Shown: positions 11,203 through 39,956 of the stretch, piece by piece
Layout: each line of letters opens with the position of its first letter
Position numbering within the stretch: position 1 is the stretch's first letter
Assembly: GCA_905250125.1 (NCBI GenBank)
Contig: CAJNOL010000094.1
Location: forward strand, 1-64,000
Length of the DNA: 64,000 nt
Source: Rotaria sordida
Lineage: Eukaryota > Rotifera > Eurotatoria > Philodinida > Philodinidae
Direction: 5' to 3'
Program-made: the position numbers and the translations under genes
The notes under the pieces: generated by a model
Database searches by the model: none
Told to the model about the DNA's origin: nothing
What the model saw: only the letters and a program-made list of their open reading frames with translations

Positions 11203-12421
11203 CCCTAATGAACGTACTCATCAAGAGGGTACTCAAAAAGTACTCATGCTAGAAAATACTGCGAGTACTCATGAGTACTCGGGGGTTTTTGAGTACTCAT
11301 CGCTAGTACTCATGCTAAAATCTGAGTGCGACTATCGGGCACTCGCCATATAATTTTGAGTGTTTTCTGGGTACTCATATACCGTTTTTGTGTATTTTAG
11401 TGGTTTATTTAAAATATTCATAGATTTATATTCTGTTCAGTGCAATTGTACTCTATCTACTTTATTTCAACATACAATTAATAACAAAAGATATAGTCAT
11501 ACATTATGAAAATTTGAGACAAACATGAAAATTGAGAACTAAATATGCTATATGACGTCAATCTTATTGTTATACAAAATATAAAGATCAATTTTCATCT
11601 TTAGAACATAGAGAAGGAGTAAAATAAGTATTGAGAACAATACAACATCAGTGAGGAGGTGGGATAATAAATTATTGATGAAATTAAAATATACAATAAC
11701 AACAAACGTATACTATATATAGATCATTACAAAAAAACAAACTCACATTGTACACTCATAGCTAGATTGAACATAATAATACGTAAAAAAATAAATAAAA
11801 TATGAAAAATTGTTTTTGATTTGATGCACATGCCCTCAGAACATTGAATTCTAACCGATTTGTATCAAAAACTATTATTCGACTTTTGTTTCATTAATTT
11901 TTACAATCAATCTGAAAAAAACTGTCTATTGATCTAGAAGAATATTTTATCTAAAATTTAGGAAATGAAATTGAACGAATTATTGTTTATATATTTCAAT
12001 CAATATTTAATGTTACTCGATGAATGAACAATTGAAAATGAAAAAGTCGTTTTTCTATTTCTGAAACGATCATTCATTAAAGCAATACGAATGAATCATC
12101 AGAAAAGAAAGGAGGATTAAGTCGCTAAAGTAATTCTTTCCTATTTTTCATTTTTCTCTATTACACAATCTTATTCTATTTTTTTCATACATGTTAATGC
12201 ATAAGTGTTTTGTTAAACATTGTGAGAACAACGAAGAGAGTACTATTTTGAGTACTCACGTTTTTGTGTGGGAGTAAATCTTAAAGAAATAATTCATATG
12301 AGTACTCGCTGTAGTACACGAAAAGTATAAATATATGTATATAAATGCTCGAGTACTCGTGCGAGTAATTTGAGTAGTCACGCTAGCAAGTCGTACTCGT
12401 TTGATGAGTATTTTCACTAGG
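11203..12421. repeat. 1.2-kb element with imperfect inverted ends rich in GAGTACTC
   Basis: The outer 30 bases (about 11203-11232 and 12392-12421) are inverted copies at roughly 80 percent. Inside each end, the palindromic word GAGTACTC and its half AGTACTC recur many times (11215-11395 and 12240-12420), while the 840-base middle has none and no ORF. This is an arrangement of subterminal repeats, as in many DNA transposons whose transposase binds reiterated sites. No target duplication could be fixed. Confidence 0.6.
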
Positions 12422-13630
12422 ATGAACATCATCAACTTCTTTCAAACAAAGCTCATTCATTTCTTTTTAGTAAAGCTTTAATTCGAGAAGAGATAGTAAT
12501 AACATTACCAACAAATATTATATTTTGTTATAGTACATAATACTCAAGAGAAAGGATCATTTGGATGATAAATATATTGTTGTCCATTGATTATGAAGAG
12601 AAATGAATGTTTGAAAACATTATTATTGATGTTCAATATTAGAAATTCTGACAAATAGAAAGACGTTACATCCCACGCTTTTCTTAAGTGATACATGCCA
12701 CTTTCATCTAAATAATAGCCTAGAACAACAATAGCAATCAGAACAACATAATTCCATTATTTTCAAAACTTTGTATTAATAATCATAGATCAGATAGTTT
12801 CCATTTACTAGTTAATTATATTTTTCCAGCTATTTAAATAATGACTCAAGTCTAACCTTTGGTAATAAAAAAAAATGACAAAGATGAGATGCAAATCTGG
12901 AAGCATGCAAAGAATTATAAATAATTATGACAGATGTCGTCAGATATTGAATATTCGAGCTTATTCTAATTCATTTATTTTTCTTTAAAATATCTTTTCA
13001 ATCATTTAAAAATCTCTAAATCTATACAAATGAATGAAATACAAATGATATTTATTGAACAGTAATTTATCACTGGTTTCATTGGTTAAGTGATGACATA
13101 ATACAGTTTTCATCTCAGGTAGTTACTGGAGTGTATCGTCATCGTATTTTTGCTTAAAAGTTTACTTTTTTTATTGGATTCTTCTTGATGTTTACAGAGC
13201 ATTTTCGAGTATATATGTCGTTTTTATATTAAACTTAAGAATAAAAATTTTTATCATCATTTATAATGTATTTTAATCGAATATGATTTTCTAAAGCCAT
13301 AAAATTGATGATGATGAAAAATGATAATCAGACTTTTTATTTTCTAAAGAAACGAAACATGTTGATGATGTATATAAATTATCTTATGACTCATCAACAT
13401 AAACTTCTAATAAGAGTATATAAAATAGTTAAAATTGTTAAATAAATTTTTATTTATATCCAAATTGTCACATCATTTTTCTTTATCTTTTCTTCTTTTT
13501 GTTTTTATTTTTAATTTATAAAGATAAATTTCAATTATACAACAAAGACAAGACAAATGATGGACAACAGCATTGGATATTTTAATTCAGCAAAAAAAAA
13601 AAAGAAAATACCCCTTTTATTATTTTATTT

Positions 13631-13978
13631 TTACCGTCCAGTTCGAGAAATCCATAATGGTGTTGCATAAAAACGACTTGCACGTGTTCGTCGTGATAAC
13701 CATAATGGACTTAAATGGAAATTTCGAAATATATTACGTCTTAAAGTATAATCATCACTAATTCCTTCGCCATCATCATCATTATTATCTTGTTCTATAA
13801 TACTAGGCAGACTTTGATAATCAAAACCAATAATATTGGGAATCAATAATTTTTTATAATGATGTTGTTGAAGATATGAAGGACTTATCGCATTTAATGT
13901 GTAAACAAAAAGAGTTATAATTAAAGTAAACGCGAATATTGAACGATAGATCATTGTAATACGAAGAAAAGAAAACAA
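13631..13978 (-). CDS. Putative neuropeptide precursor (PLW-x-SR peptides)
   Basis: 115-residue ORF. From the second methionine (Met9) there is a good signal peptide (about residues 9-30, core FAFTLIITLFVYTL, then NA). The middle is acidic (DNNDDDGEG). The C-terminus carries two tandem variants of one motif, FHLSPLWLSRR and FYATPLWISRTGR, separated by basic residues. The final G-R is the classic amidation plus cleavage signal. Signal peptide, acidic spacer, basic sites and duplicated short peptide together are typical of neuropeptide prohormones secreted and processed by prohormone convertases. I do not recognise the peptide family. No intron is evident; an upstream 5' UTR exon is possible. 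Either of the first two methionines could be the start. Confidence 0.65.
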   Translation of the reverse strand: MFSFLRITMIYRSIFAFTLIITLFVYTLNAISPSYLQQHHYKKLLIPNIIGFDYQSLPSIIEQDNNDDDGEGISDDYTLRRNIFRNFHLSPLWLSRRTRASRFYATPLWISRTGR

Positions 13979-15045
13979 TATAAGTTAGTTATGATAAAAA
14001 TTGTGATTATATTAAATATTGAGAATATTTAGAGAGTACTTTTTATTTGCTGGTTTAGAGAAAATATCTCAGAGAGAGAGAGAGAGAGAGAGAGAAAAAG
14101 AAAGAAAAAAAGAGAATTAAGCCAATGAAGAACCGATACACCAATGAAGTTATTCTCTATCTTTAACTAATATTTTCTTTATACATCTTTTATTATAAAA
14201 ATCAAAACAAAAAAACAACAAACACTTAACCAACATGTCTATTCAACTAATTACATACGACAAAAGTATTTTGAGACTTATGATCTTGTTACATTTATCA
14301 TTTGAGAAATATTAAACAAATAATCATTGTATTCTTCTAATGTCTTTTATTGAAAAAGTATTAGTAAAGAAAAGAATAGACGAACAAATGAAACAAGAAA
14401 TTATTTATTAAGTCTTTAAAAATGACATATTTGTTATTATATCTATTCTAAAAATAATTTCTCATTAAACATGTCATATATATCAAAGCAAAGAAAATAG
14501 AACAATCAGAATGAGAAAATTGTAACCGATCTTGTTCGATCGATTTTCACTGATTTTTTTCCGGTTGGAAAATATTTGATAGATATGCTTTTGTTTTCTA
14601 ATAAAACTTATTGAGAACAAGTTTGTTTGTTCTTATCAAAATAATCAAATAATATTGTTTCAAGAACTATTAGTTTTATTTTTATTTCTTTAATCGAAGT
14701 ATCTTTTAATTTTTAAAAAGTAGAATCAAAATTTTATTACTTGAACTAAACTATTGTGGTAAAGATCAAATTTAGATTTGAATTGTCGTTTGAAAAAAAA
14801 CGTTATGTTCATTTGAAAAGTTTTAGAGTTTAACAATAACTCGAATATTAATGATCCAAAAGATTTTTTGGACCGGACCAGCTACAATTCCGATTAGATT
14901 AAAATTAAATTAGATTTTGCGTACTAAAAAAAAAAAAAAAAAGGGATGAATATTAAAAGAAAGATTTCATTTACAACAACTTATTAATATTTTGAATACA
15001 ATGAAAAAATTAAAATATTTTTTCTTTAGATTTTAATCATTTCCA
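13979..15045. other. Spacer between divergently transcribed genes
   Basis: No coding exon seen. It separates the minus-strand peptide precursor from the plus-strand TMEM62 gene and so should hold both promoters. An AG microsatellite lies at about 14069-14095. A short inverted fragment related to the repeat at 20060 and 60340 lies around 14875-14925. An A-run is at 14926-14943. Confidence 0.45.
14069..14095. repeat. AG dinucleotide microsatellite
   Basis: Uninterrupted AG run of about 27 bases in the spacer upstream of the peptide precursor; similar runs lie at about 2378-2405 and 44757-44775, each upstream of a gene start. Confidence 0.9.
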
Positions 15046-18000
15046 ATGATGTTTTCATTTTTCTATTTTTTATTTCTTTTTTTTCTTCACATTCAACAAA
15101 TTAAATCATTAAATGATGTACCCTCCGATGAATATCTTGGCAGCACTGCCAAACATTTATTCTATTTTGTTCATGTAATTATTATTTGTTTGTTTTTTTC
15201 TTATTTTATCTCTTGTCATTTATATATCAAAAAAATGATAAATTCTATGTTTGAATTAGGTCACAGATATACATATTACTCATTTTGGCCATACTGATCG
15301 AACCGAACAATTTGAACAATTTTGTAATCAAACTATTAAATCATTGATTAAACCACACGTCACTGTTGTATCAGGTTATTATAACTAATAAAAAAAAAAA
15401 AAACTAATCAAAAAATAATCTTATACATCGTATAGGTGATTTAGCACATAATCGTGATCGAACATTTGGATCTGCACAATATGAACAAGAATGGATTACA
15501 TATAAAGATATTTTAAATCGAACTAATATCACACAATATACAGCATGGCTTGATATGAGAGGAAATCATGGTAAGAATATTTTTGATTTGTTTTTTGAAA
15601 ATTATTTTAAAGAATTGTTTGTTTTTTCTATAATTAATAGATGCATTTATGGATCCAGATCCACAATCAAACAGAAGTCTTTATCGGTATTGAATTTAAG
15701 ATTTTTCTTTTTTAAAAATTATCTAACATAGATAGGTTTTTTTGTTTTTCTCTTGAAGTATTTATTCTCATCAAGGAGTTTTACATGAAGGTTCATATCA
15801 ACATACATTAACAACAAAAGATAATGATACTTATTCATTTGTCGGTATTGATATGTGTCCAAGACCAGGTGCTGGTCGTCCATTTAATTTTCTTGGTCAT
15901 ATATCCAAAGTAAAGAAGAAAATCTTTCTAAAAAAATTTTTTATTGAATTTCTTTTTATTTTAGGAAGAAATGAAAAATATTAGAAAATTATCTGAACAA
16001 ACTCAAAATTCTACTGCAACAATATTTTTTGGTCATTATCCTTTATCATTTACTTATTCAAGTGGACTTACTGAATTAATGCATCATGGTATTGCTTATT
16101 TAAATGGTCATCTTCATTCTGGTATTAAACATTTATATGCTCGACATTCTGATGGATTACTTGAACTTGAATTAGGAGATTGGAAAGATAATCGACGGTA
16201 AAATTCGATTATTTAGGAAGAAAAAACATACCAACACTTATATTTCTGAAAAACCATTCAAACAGCTAAAGTATGAAAAAAGAATAAGTTTAAAAAAGAT
16301 ATTTTTAGATTATTACAGCAATTTCAATTTCTATCGTATTTTGTCTAATTATATTTAAGTATTTGTTAGAAATATAAGTGTTGGTATCGTTTATTATTAC
16401 CTACCCAAGTGAATGAATCAAACCAACTGACAAAATCCTATGAGAATTCGGGATGTGGAAGTACTAATGGATCCGACGGATGAAATCTACTTAATTAGTT
16501 AAGTATTAGTTAGTGTTTAATGTCAACAGTAGAGGTTGGTCAGAGCCATGTAGTGGGCCCAACAATAGGAATCCAGATGTCGTTCCGCATCTCGAATTCC
16601 GATAGGATTTCGTCGGTCTTACAGGAATTTATATAAAATCCGATTATTGAGATGATTCTCCTGAGTGTAAAAATCTCATTATTATTCTTAAGAAATATTT
16701 ATTTTTTTATTTTTTTGTTTTGCATAAAGATTTCGTATAGTAACAATCGATTCGGGTATATTATCATTTGAAGATGTTAATTTTAATCAACCAATTTATG
16801 CTGTTATATCAAATCCAAAAGCAGCTAAATTTAAAACACCTAGAGAACCACTTTATCGTCTAAGTCAAAGTACACATATTCGGTAAATTTAAAAATATTT
16901 TATTGATTTATAAATGAAAATTTCTATTGTTTAAAGAATTGTTATTTTTTCTAAATGGTCAATTGTTAATGTTAATATTTCAATTGATTCAAAATTTTTC
17001 GGTACTGCAATAGAATCAATTGATAATGAAAATTTATATGTATTACCATGGAATACAAGTTTTTATAATGATGGTCATCTTCATACATTATCAATTGAAA
17101 TTAAAGATAATCAAAATAATACAATGAAAATTGAAAATGAATTTTCTCTTACAACAACAACAATAACAGCATTTGCTCGATCAAAATTTATTCTACTTAC
17201 TCATTGGCCAACTTTTGTAAGACAAAAACAAAAAAAACAGTAAAATTTTTCTTCAAAACAAAAAAACAAATTTTTATCTTTTTAGGGTATTGTTGTTATA
17301 ATTATCTCTTTATGCATATATATTATTATCTTAACATTTTTTCGATATCGAGCAAAACGAATGACACGTAAGTAGAATAATTTGAATATTTCTACTTAGT
17401 TATTTTAACTCAATGTTAGATACAGTTAAGAAAAAAAAACAATTATTCCATATATGTTTAAACGAAGCAGTCATTATATGCTAATTATTTTGATAAACTT
17501 TCTATTAGATATATAGTTTCAAACATTAATATTAATATAGATGAATATTTAATGCAGAGGCGGATTTAGAAGAGAAACACAGGAGATGATCACCAGTTCC
17601 TTCCGAACTATTTTTCGATTTTTCTCAGTAGAAAATATCCAAAAACGAGCCAATAGGACTTCTAATTTAACTTGAAAGCATGCTGTTATCATATATTGAT
17701 AACATCTTCATTGATGTCATGATTGCATGTTTAATATCAAAGAGCAAATCAGTAGGAGTCATTGATAATCTCATTATGTTTTTTGACTAATGGATGTCAA
17801 GCAGTATTTATCAAGAGATAATAATTTTAATTACAAAGTTTCAATAGAAACATCAAAAAAAATAAGATTATAAAAATAAGATTAATAAATAGATTACATT
17901 GAAAGAAATAATAATAATAATAAACTTGTGTCAATAAGGATTAGTAAGATGAGCTTGTTTATTGGAGAAAAAAACTCACAAACAGATTTTATCTAAACAA

Positions 18001-19473
18001 ATGCTGTCGAAAAATAAACAAAACAAAAAAACAATTTCATTAAAATAAATTATCTAATATACAGAAATACTGAACAAAAAAGATTGCAAAAATTTACATA
18101 AGGCTAAAGCTATAAATCTCAAAGAATACAATTGACATCTTTCCTCTCCAAAAAATCAATTTTTCTAAAAAACAAGGACACTTTTTGAGATAAATATATA
18201 GACATGACCTCTAAGGTGTCTAGTTGGAAAACTCATAAGAATAACTTCAAATATTAAAAAGCCTTTTTAAAACTCACAATGAGTTTCTAAAGTTCTTCAG
18301 CGAAAAGGTCAATATCATATCTATAGGAAAATTATGAGCGCTATTACATTTACGGTCCCGTATCATAGCCTAACGTGTAGCTAGAAAGCAGGTCGAACTC
18401 TTGATGAATTTTTAATTAGTACGTAATATAACTATATTTGAGGCTCATGTCAGAAGATTCTTCGGGTAAATATACAAAAACGTTCGGTCATTTTTCTCGA
18501 CATTGGTTTTTGCATAAGTTGTGGGATTCCAAACAAGTTTCTATCAATAATGTTCATTCTGGTGAAATGCGGGTTTCTTTTATTCGATAGATGCATTCCT
18601 CATGCGCTGTATCGAAGATCGATTTTTGAAGGGGGAAAAGACCTTAAAATTAATTATTGGTAAAGATTTTTTAAGGATGAAATGAAATTTTTGTTAAATG
18701 AATTTTATTTTTCAGAATCTTGTGGCGTTTGTTTTACTGTATGGAATACAATTCGTTTACGAATGGTACTTCTATGTTCAATCGATTTATTTTATTATTC
18801 ATTGGTTGGTTTAGCATTGTATCATTTTATTGGTAAATCTTTTTTTTTTTTCTAATTTATTAATTACTCTTTTTTTTCTATATAAGGTCCATGGTACATT
18901 GGATATTTAACAGATGGTTATTTCGGTGCTGCTTTTCTTTGGGGTACGATTATCAGAGGAACGTATCTTCCACCTGATATGCAAACATATATGGGAACTA
19001 TTCAAGTAATTAAGTTAACTAACAAAAAAGAAAACATCCGCAAAGGTTCTTTTTTTTTTGTTTTTTAGTTAGGTTTTTTTTTGTTTCCATTTACATTATG
19101 TTTATGTTCATCATGTTATTATCGTTATATTCAACTTCAGGCAAATATTAATCTTGCTGAATCTAAATGTAATCGTGCAGTTCGAATATATACTGTTTAT
19201 ATTCTATTTGGTTATACACTTGTATTTATTTTATTTTGGTCATATGTAACAACAGCATCATATAAGTTAGCATTGCCAATGTCACCATTTGGTATAACAT
19301 TAGCATTATTTTCAATATTTCTTTATGCAAAATCAAATCTATTAAAAATGGAAGATTTTAAATTTCAATCAATAACAAATGATCGTGAAAATTCAACAAA
19401 TGTAAATACTATTGAAACTGATGATCAACAAGCTTTTGTAACAGGTAGAAGAACTGGAATAAAAGATAATTAA
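15046..19473 (+). CDS. TMEM62: Transmembrane protein 62-like calcineurin-type phosphoesterase
   Basis: Twelve exons (15046-15174, 15260-15374, 15436-15570, 15641-15686, 15759-15909, 15965-16197, 16730-16882, 16937-17216, 17286-17367, 18716-18832, 18887-19005, 19069-19473) give 654 residues, close to the roughly 640 of vertebrate TMEM62. N-terminal signal or anchor, then the metallophosphoesterase set: D46-x-H48, G82-D83, G124-N-H-D127, G215-H216 and G240-H-L-H243. A beta-rich region follows, then several membrane helices from about residue 415 to the end. The metal-binding set suggests a two-metal hydrolase on the lumenal or extracellular side; the substrate is not known for this family. The introns at 16198-16729 and 17368-18715 are much longer than the others, and the first carries a MITE. 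AATAAA at about 19477. Confidence 0.9.
16228..16387. mobile_element. 160-bp MITE with 20-bp perfect inverted ends, in a TMEM62 intron
   Basis: ATACCAACACTTATATTTCT at 16228-16247 is the exact reverse complement of 16368-16387. The interior is AT-rich without an ORF. It lies in intron 6 of TMEM62, which is about 530 bp where most neighbouring introns are 50-90 bp. A second stretch of the intron (about 16545-16640) has GATCCGA/ATCCGAT-like words related to the element at 22529. No target duplication was fixed. Confidence 0.75.
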
Positions 19474-21163
19474 AAAAATAAATAAATATTCGATTAGAAT
19501 AAAATCAATTGAAGGACAAATCTTGTGATGGGTTGTATAAACACAATCACCGACCTTCATATAATTGCTCGTATTCTTATTTTTATTGATCACATTGTCA
19601 ACAACTCACGCTTAAAAATACTTTAATAAATTTTTTTTTTCAAATAAATTCTAATGATAAAAAAGAAACAATTTAATATACTAATCGACAGAAATAATAA
19701 AGTATTGCAAGACTACAAATGAATTACTTTCAACATCATGCAAGGAGAATCACCATGGCGATAAAAAAATAGCATAGCTTTTTTTTCCCTATTAATTAAA
19801 CCAATTGATATTGTCTAATATGAATGAAATATTCAGTTCAAGAATAATCTTTTAGGATACATGATCTACTTGTTAACTAAATTTACATTTAAGACTGCTC
19901 GCTATAAAGTGATATAAAAATCAAAAGTTTCAAAACAATCATTCAGGAATGACTGAGCTTACTTTGTAAATCTATTTTCCATAGAAATTGAGAGAATTGC
20001 CTAACAAGACACAATGCCCTTGAATAAAACACTTACTGTTGACTACAGCCATTGGATCCAAAATTTTCGGACCGCACTTTGATATTCTCAATTAAATTTT
20101 CTAATCGTAATTCTGTAGCCGCCCCGACGATACGAGAGACTTTTTTCCAAGTTTTTTGTATTCAGTGATTAGCGCATCGTACACATTTCTTAGACGATCA
20201 GAGTCTGTCAGGGTCAGGATCAATCCGATGCAATCTACTATTGACAAATAATTTGCAGCACAGTAATCATTAGTATACCATTTTCTAAAGAAATATTTGC
20301 TCTTAAATAATTAAGTCTTGACGCACTCAAGTTTGTGCAAACTCAATTGACAGACTTCTAACAAGTTGGTTCATAACGACTAAAATAGAAGTTCTACAAA
20401 AATTTTGAATCAATATTCGAAAAGAACGCAAAATTCTGATTTGAATCCAATGTTTTCAAATTACTTTTCGATTACCCGTTAATAGTCGTGGCGTAACCTG
20501 ATGGAAGCTAGACAGCGCTAACCCTTCCTTTTCCACCACCACAACTTTTTTCTGGTTATGTTACTATGTAATAGTACAAAGTTTCTCAAGACGCTGAATT
20601 CAATTGTATTATAAATAGATGGATAATACCAGATCAAATTAATAAGGTATCATAATAATTCCAATTATGATAAAATACAAAAGTTCATATTTTTATAAGA
20701 GAAATTTTTTATAAATAAAAAGAAAAGAGAAAAATACGCCAATATTTTGTAACATTATAGTCGTCGCTAACAATAACAACCAGTTAAGATTCTACAGTAA
20801 GTTCAATCATGAACACATAATTTAATGTATTGTTCACTGAATAAGGCAAAATCAAACTACAATTAATAAATAATATTATTTACGTACCTCCAGTTCATTA
20901 CTATGGACTAAAAAACAAAAAAAAAATTAGTTGATTGCCGTTTTTCAAACCGAAATAGTATTGATATTAATTATCTATCAATAGAGATAAATCGTTTCTT
21001 TATAAAAATATTTCCTTTCCAAAATTCATAATTAAATTTGCTTGTTTATTTCTTTTTATTTTCTCTATATAAATGTCTATGAAAATATTTCAATAACTAA
21101 AACAAACAAATGTGATCACATGGTGAAATGAAAGAAAATTTAGAAATGTATATAAAAATTTTT
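19474..21163. other. Spacer between convergent genes, with a dispersed repeat
   Basis: No coding sequence recognised. 3' ends of TMEM62 (plus) and the next gene (minus) face each other. The segment 20050-20230 belongs to a dispersed repeat listed separately. Confidence 0.45.
20050..20230. repeat. Dispersed repeat, copy 1 (partners at 60335-60475 and 14875-14925)
   Basis: Shares CCAAAATTTTCGG, ACTTTGATA, TTCTCTAATC-like, GCCGCCCCGA and TTTTTTGTATTCA in the same order with 60335-60475; an inverted, shorter piece lies near 14875-14925. The GCCGCCCCGA block stands out in the AT-rich background. Confidence 0.6.
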
Positions 21164-23645
21164 TTATATATTTTCTTGTTGTAATTGTTTACATATATTT
21201 TTGACTTGTTTTTTTAAATCTTCTTCATGATTAATTTGATAAATTTTAATAATTTTTCCTGATGTTTGAAGTAAATTAATAATTGTTTGTAAACAAATAA
21301 TAATTTGTTGATAAATATTATTTGATATAAAAATTAAATCATATTTTTTCCAATCATTATTTATATGAAATGGTTTACCTTGTAAAAATGTTTTAGCTGT
21401 TATATTTCCTTTTGATAATTGTAAATCATCAATAAAATAAGCTGATATTATAGATTTTTGTTGTAATTGTTTAGATTCAAATAATGTTAAAAGATCATCA
21501 CCAAGTATAAATGGATATTGATGATACCAACTTTCAATACGATGTTCTTCATCAGCAATTAATATAAAACGTGGATAATTTTTATTTATTGAATATGAAG
21601 ATTTTATATCAGTAGCACTACGACAACGAGGTGGTTGAGGTTTTAATTTTATTGTTGAAGTTAATTGAAAACTTGATGGAGGTCTTTGACGAATTGATGA
21701 TGATGATGATGATGGTAAGAATTTACGAGGAATAATATCTTGTTCACTTTTGAATAGAGGTGGAGATGATGTTAATGATGTTGGAGGATTATCATAATTA
21801 GAAAGATCAGATAGAACTAATTGAGAACGTCTTTTATCAGAAATAAGTGCTATAGTAGAATTAGGACGAGAACGAGTTGATCTTGATACAGGTGATTTTA
21901 TTTTTGGTTTTGATGTTGAATTATTACTATCAGTAATAAGAGAAGTATGTATTGGTTTTGATGCAATAACGAATGGTTCGAAAATTAATCGTGGATAAGT
22001 TTGTGTTGGTCGTTTTGTTGTTCGAGGACGAGAAAATGAACTATAAGATGTTGTTGCACTTCCTCGATTTAAATCACGAGAAGATAAAGCTGAACCAAAT
22101 GATGATGATGATAAACCTATTTCAATGAAGAATTCTTTACATAAGATTCAATATTAGACATGAACAAGTTAAATAATTTTGTTTATTTTTTCTTTAAATA
22201 GTAATTTGCATTGCAATCACGAATAGATAGATGTAAATAGTTATTGATGGCTTGACACAATTCTATTTTAAATTATAAACTATTTTGTACAAATCACTAT
22301 GAAATTATATGCGTTTCAATCGAATATGTAACCATTATTGATCATAAGAAAAATGTTTTATTAGAACTAGACACGAGCGAATGAACAATTTGTTTCAAAC
22401 TTATAGACAATAGTTAAGAATTTATACTGATCAATTTTGTTTTTTTTTCCGCTAAACTTGATACCAAATCTAAACCTCTTCCAGATCGAAAACAAAAGGC
22501 TGATCTTGTTCACCTCAATCTACATTACATACCCAGGTCGATCAATCCGATAGTCGGATCCGATAGGTGTCCTACAGGTATCCGATAGGATAGTATCAGA
22601 TCCGACAGGAATCCGTGAAACGGAATCACGTCGGGTCCCGTCAGTAGTCGGATCCGATCGGATCCTATAAGAGATCCGACAGTTGGATCCGATAGTATCC
22701 CAAGATCGTTATCTAGTACTGATAAAATGAATGCTAATAAAATTTGCAGCAATTAAGATTCATCCGACGGGAATCCGACGTGATTCCGTTCCACGGATTC
22801 CTGTAGGATTTTGTCGGCTGGTCGGATCTTACAAGATCCTATGAGATCCGGTATCGGATTGATGGACCTGGGTAGTTTTAATTTTTTAATAGCTAAACAA
22901 TACTTTTGCTTCTCTTTAACAACAACAAAAAAAAAATTAAACATGAATAAAAAGAATTTGTACCTGATTCCGATTTCAATAAAGCTACTTTTTTATCTTC
23001 TTGTTGTTGAGCGATAATTTGTTTAAGTGTTGAAAATGAATGTCCATCACAATTAAAAATTGATGTACTTGGATCAACAAGAATTTCTTGTGTTGTTGCA
23101 AGATGTTTAAGTTCAGCTAATGATCGTCGTAATTGAAACCATGTTTCTGTATCTGAATATTTTTCAGCTAATGTTCGTGCTTGTTGTTTTTTTCGTTTTC
23201 TTTCATGTGTTATTTTTCGTTTTTCATGAGTTTGTTTTGGAAAATTTTGAAATGATTGTTCTTCTTTAGATTTTGATATTGGAATTGTTAAAGCTGTTGA
23301 TTTCATTCGTATAGGTATTGAACGATTATGATAATAACGTGAATTTATTGATGTTGGTGTTGAACGATCTAATGTTGTATTATGATCAGATGTTGAATTT
23401 AATTGATCAATAGGTGAAGGTGAAATATATCTTGAAGTTGTTGGAATACGTACATGATGATGAATTATTCGTTTTGTTGTTGATGATTCAGATTTTTGAA
23501 ATGGATTTCGATTATCAATACCTAATTGAAACATATCATTAACGGTATCTTTTGATTGTAAATTTGATTGTGATCGAGATAGTGTTGTTGACCAACGTGG
23601 AAATTGATAATTAGATACAATAGATGAATCTTCAATATGATTCAT
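21164..23645 (-). CDS. Uncharacterised protein, two exons, 544 residues
   Basis: Exon 1 (23645 down to 22964) and exon 2 (22116 down to 21164) join in frame at a Gly codon across an 847-bp intron. The 544-residue product begins MNHIEDSSIV. It is Ser/Thr/Arg-rich and probably disordered through residues about 10-130 and 230-400. A basic, helical block (KRKITHERKRKKQQARTLA) is followed by a charged helical stretch (TETWFQLRRSLAELKHLA) at about 150-200. A compact C-terminal part (about 410-544) has alternating hydrophobic strands (RFILIADEE; YDLIFISNN) and a lysine-rich end. No signal peptide or membrane segment. I do not recognise a family. The frame stays open over 950 bases without a methionine in exon 2, which supports the spliced model. 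Its intron holds a palindromic element. Confidence 0.75.
22529..22876. mobile_element. Palindromic element with GATCCGA repeats in an intron
   Basis: Ends at about 22529-22551 and 22853-22875 (ACCCAGGTCGATCAATCCGA and its complement) are inverted copies with one mismatch in 23. Inner blocks 22599-22628 and 22774-22803 are also inverted copies with one mismatch in 30. The sequence between is built of TCGGATCCGATAGG-like words, themselves near-palindromes. At about 348 bp, without an ORF, it could fold end to end. It fills over a third of the intron of the 21164-23645 gene. Similar words occur near 16545-16640 and 25080. Confidence 0.75.
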
Positions 23646-23771
23646 TAAGTTTTTTTTTTAAATCTAAAACATAATATTATTACAGTAAGCACAAATAATT
23701 GCAAGGAGAAAGCAGCTAAACATGTTAGACATAACTAAACAGATATGTTAGTTTATATTTAAACATATTAA

Positions 23772-39956
<16,185 letters not shown>

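Larger units (their letters stand above)
9128..13630. other. Gene-free region with repeats
   Basis: No supported gene. Contains repeat copy B and the GAGTACTC-rich element at 11203-12421; the rest (10360-11200 and 12425-13560) is AT-rich sequence in which I see nothing recognisable. AATAAA-type words for the minus-strand gene ending at 13631 lie near 13502-13625. Confidence 0.5.

Noticed and set aside
22525-23017. Several short ORFs in both directions
   Set aside because: They fall on the palindromic element and the intron edge of the 21164-23645 gene.
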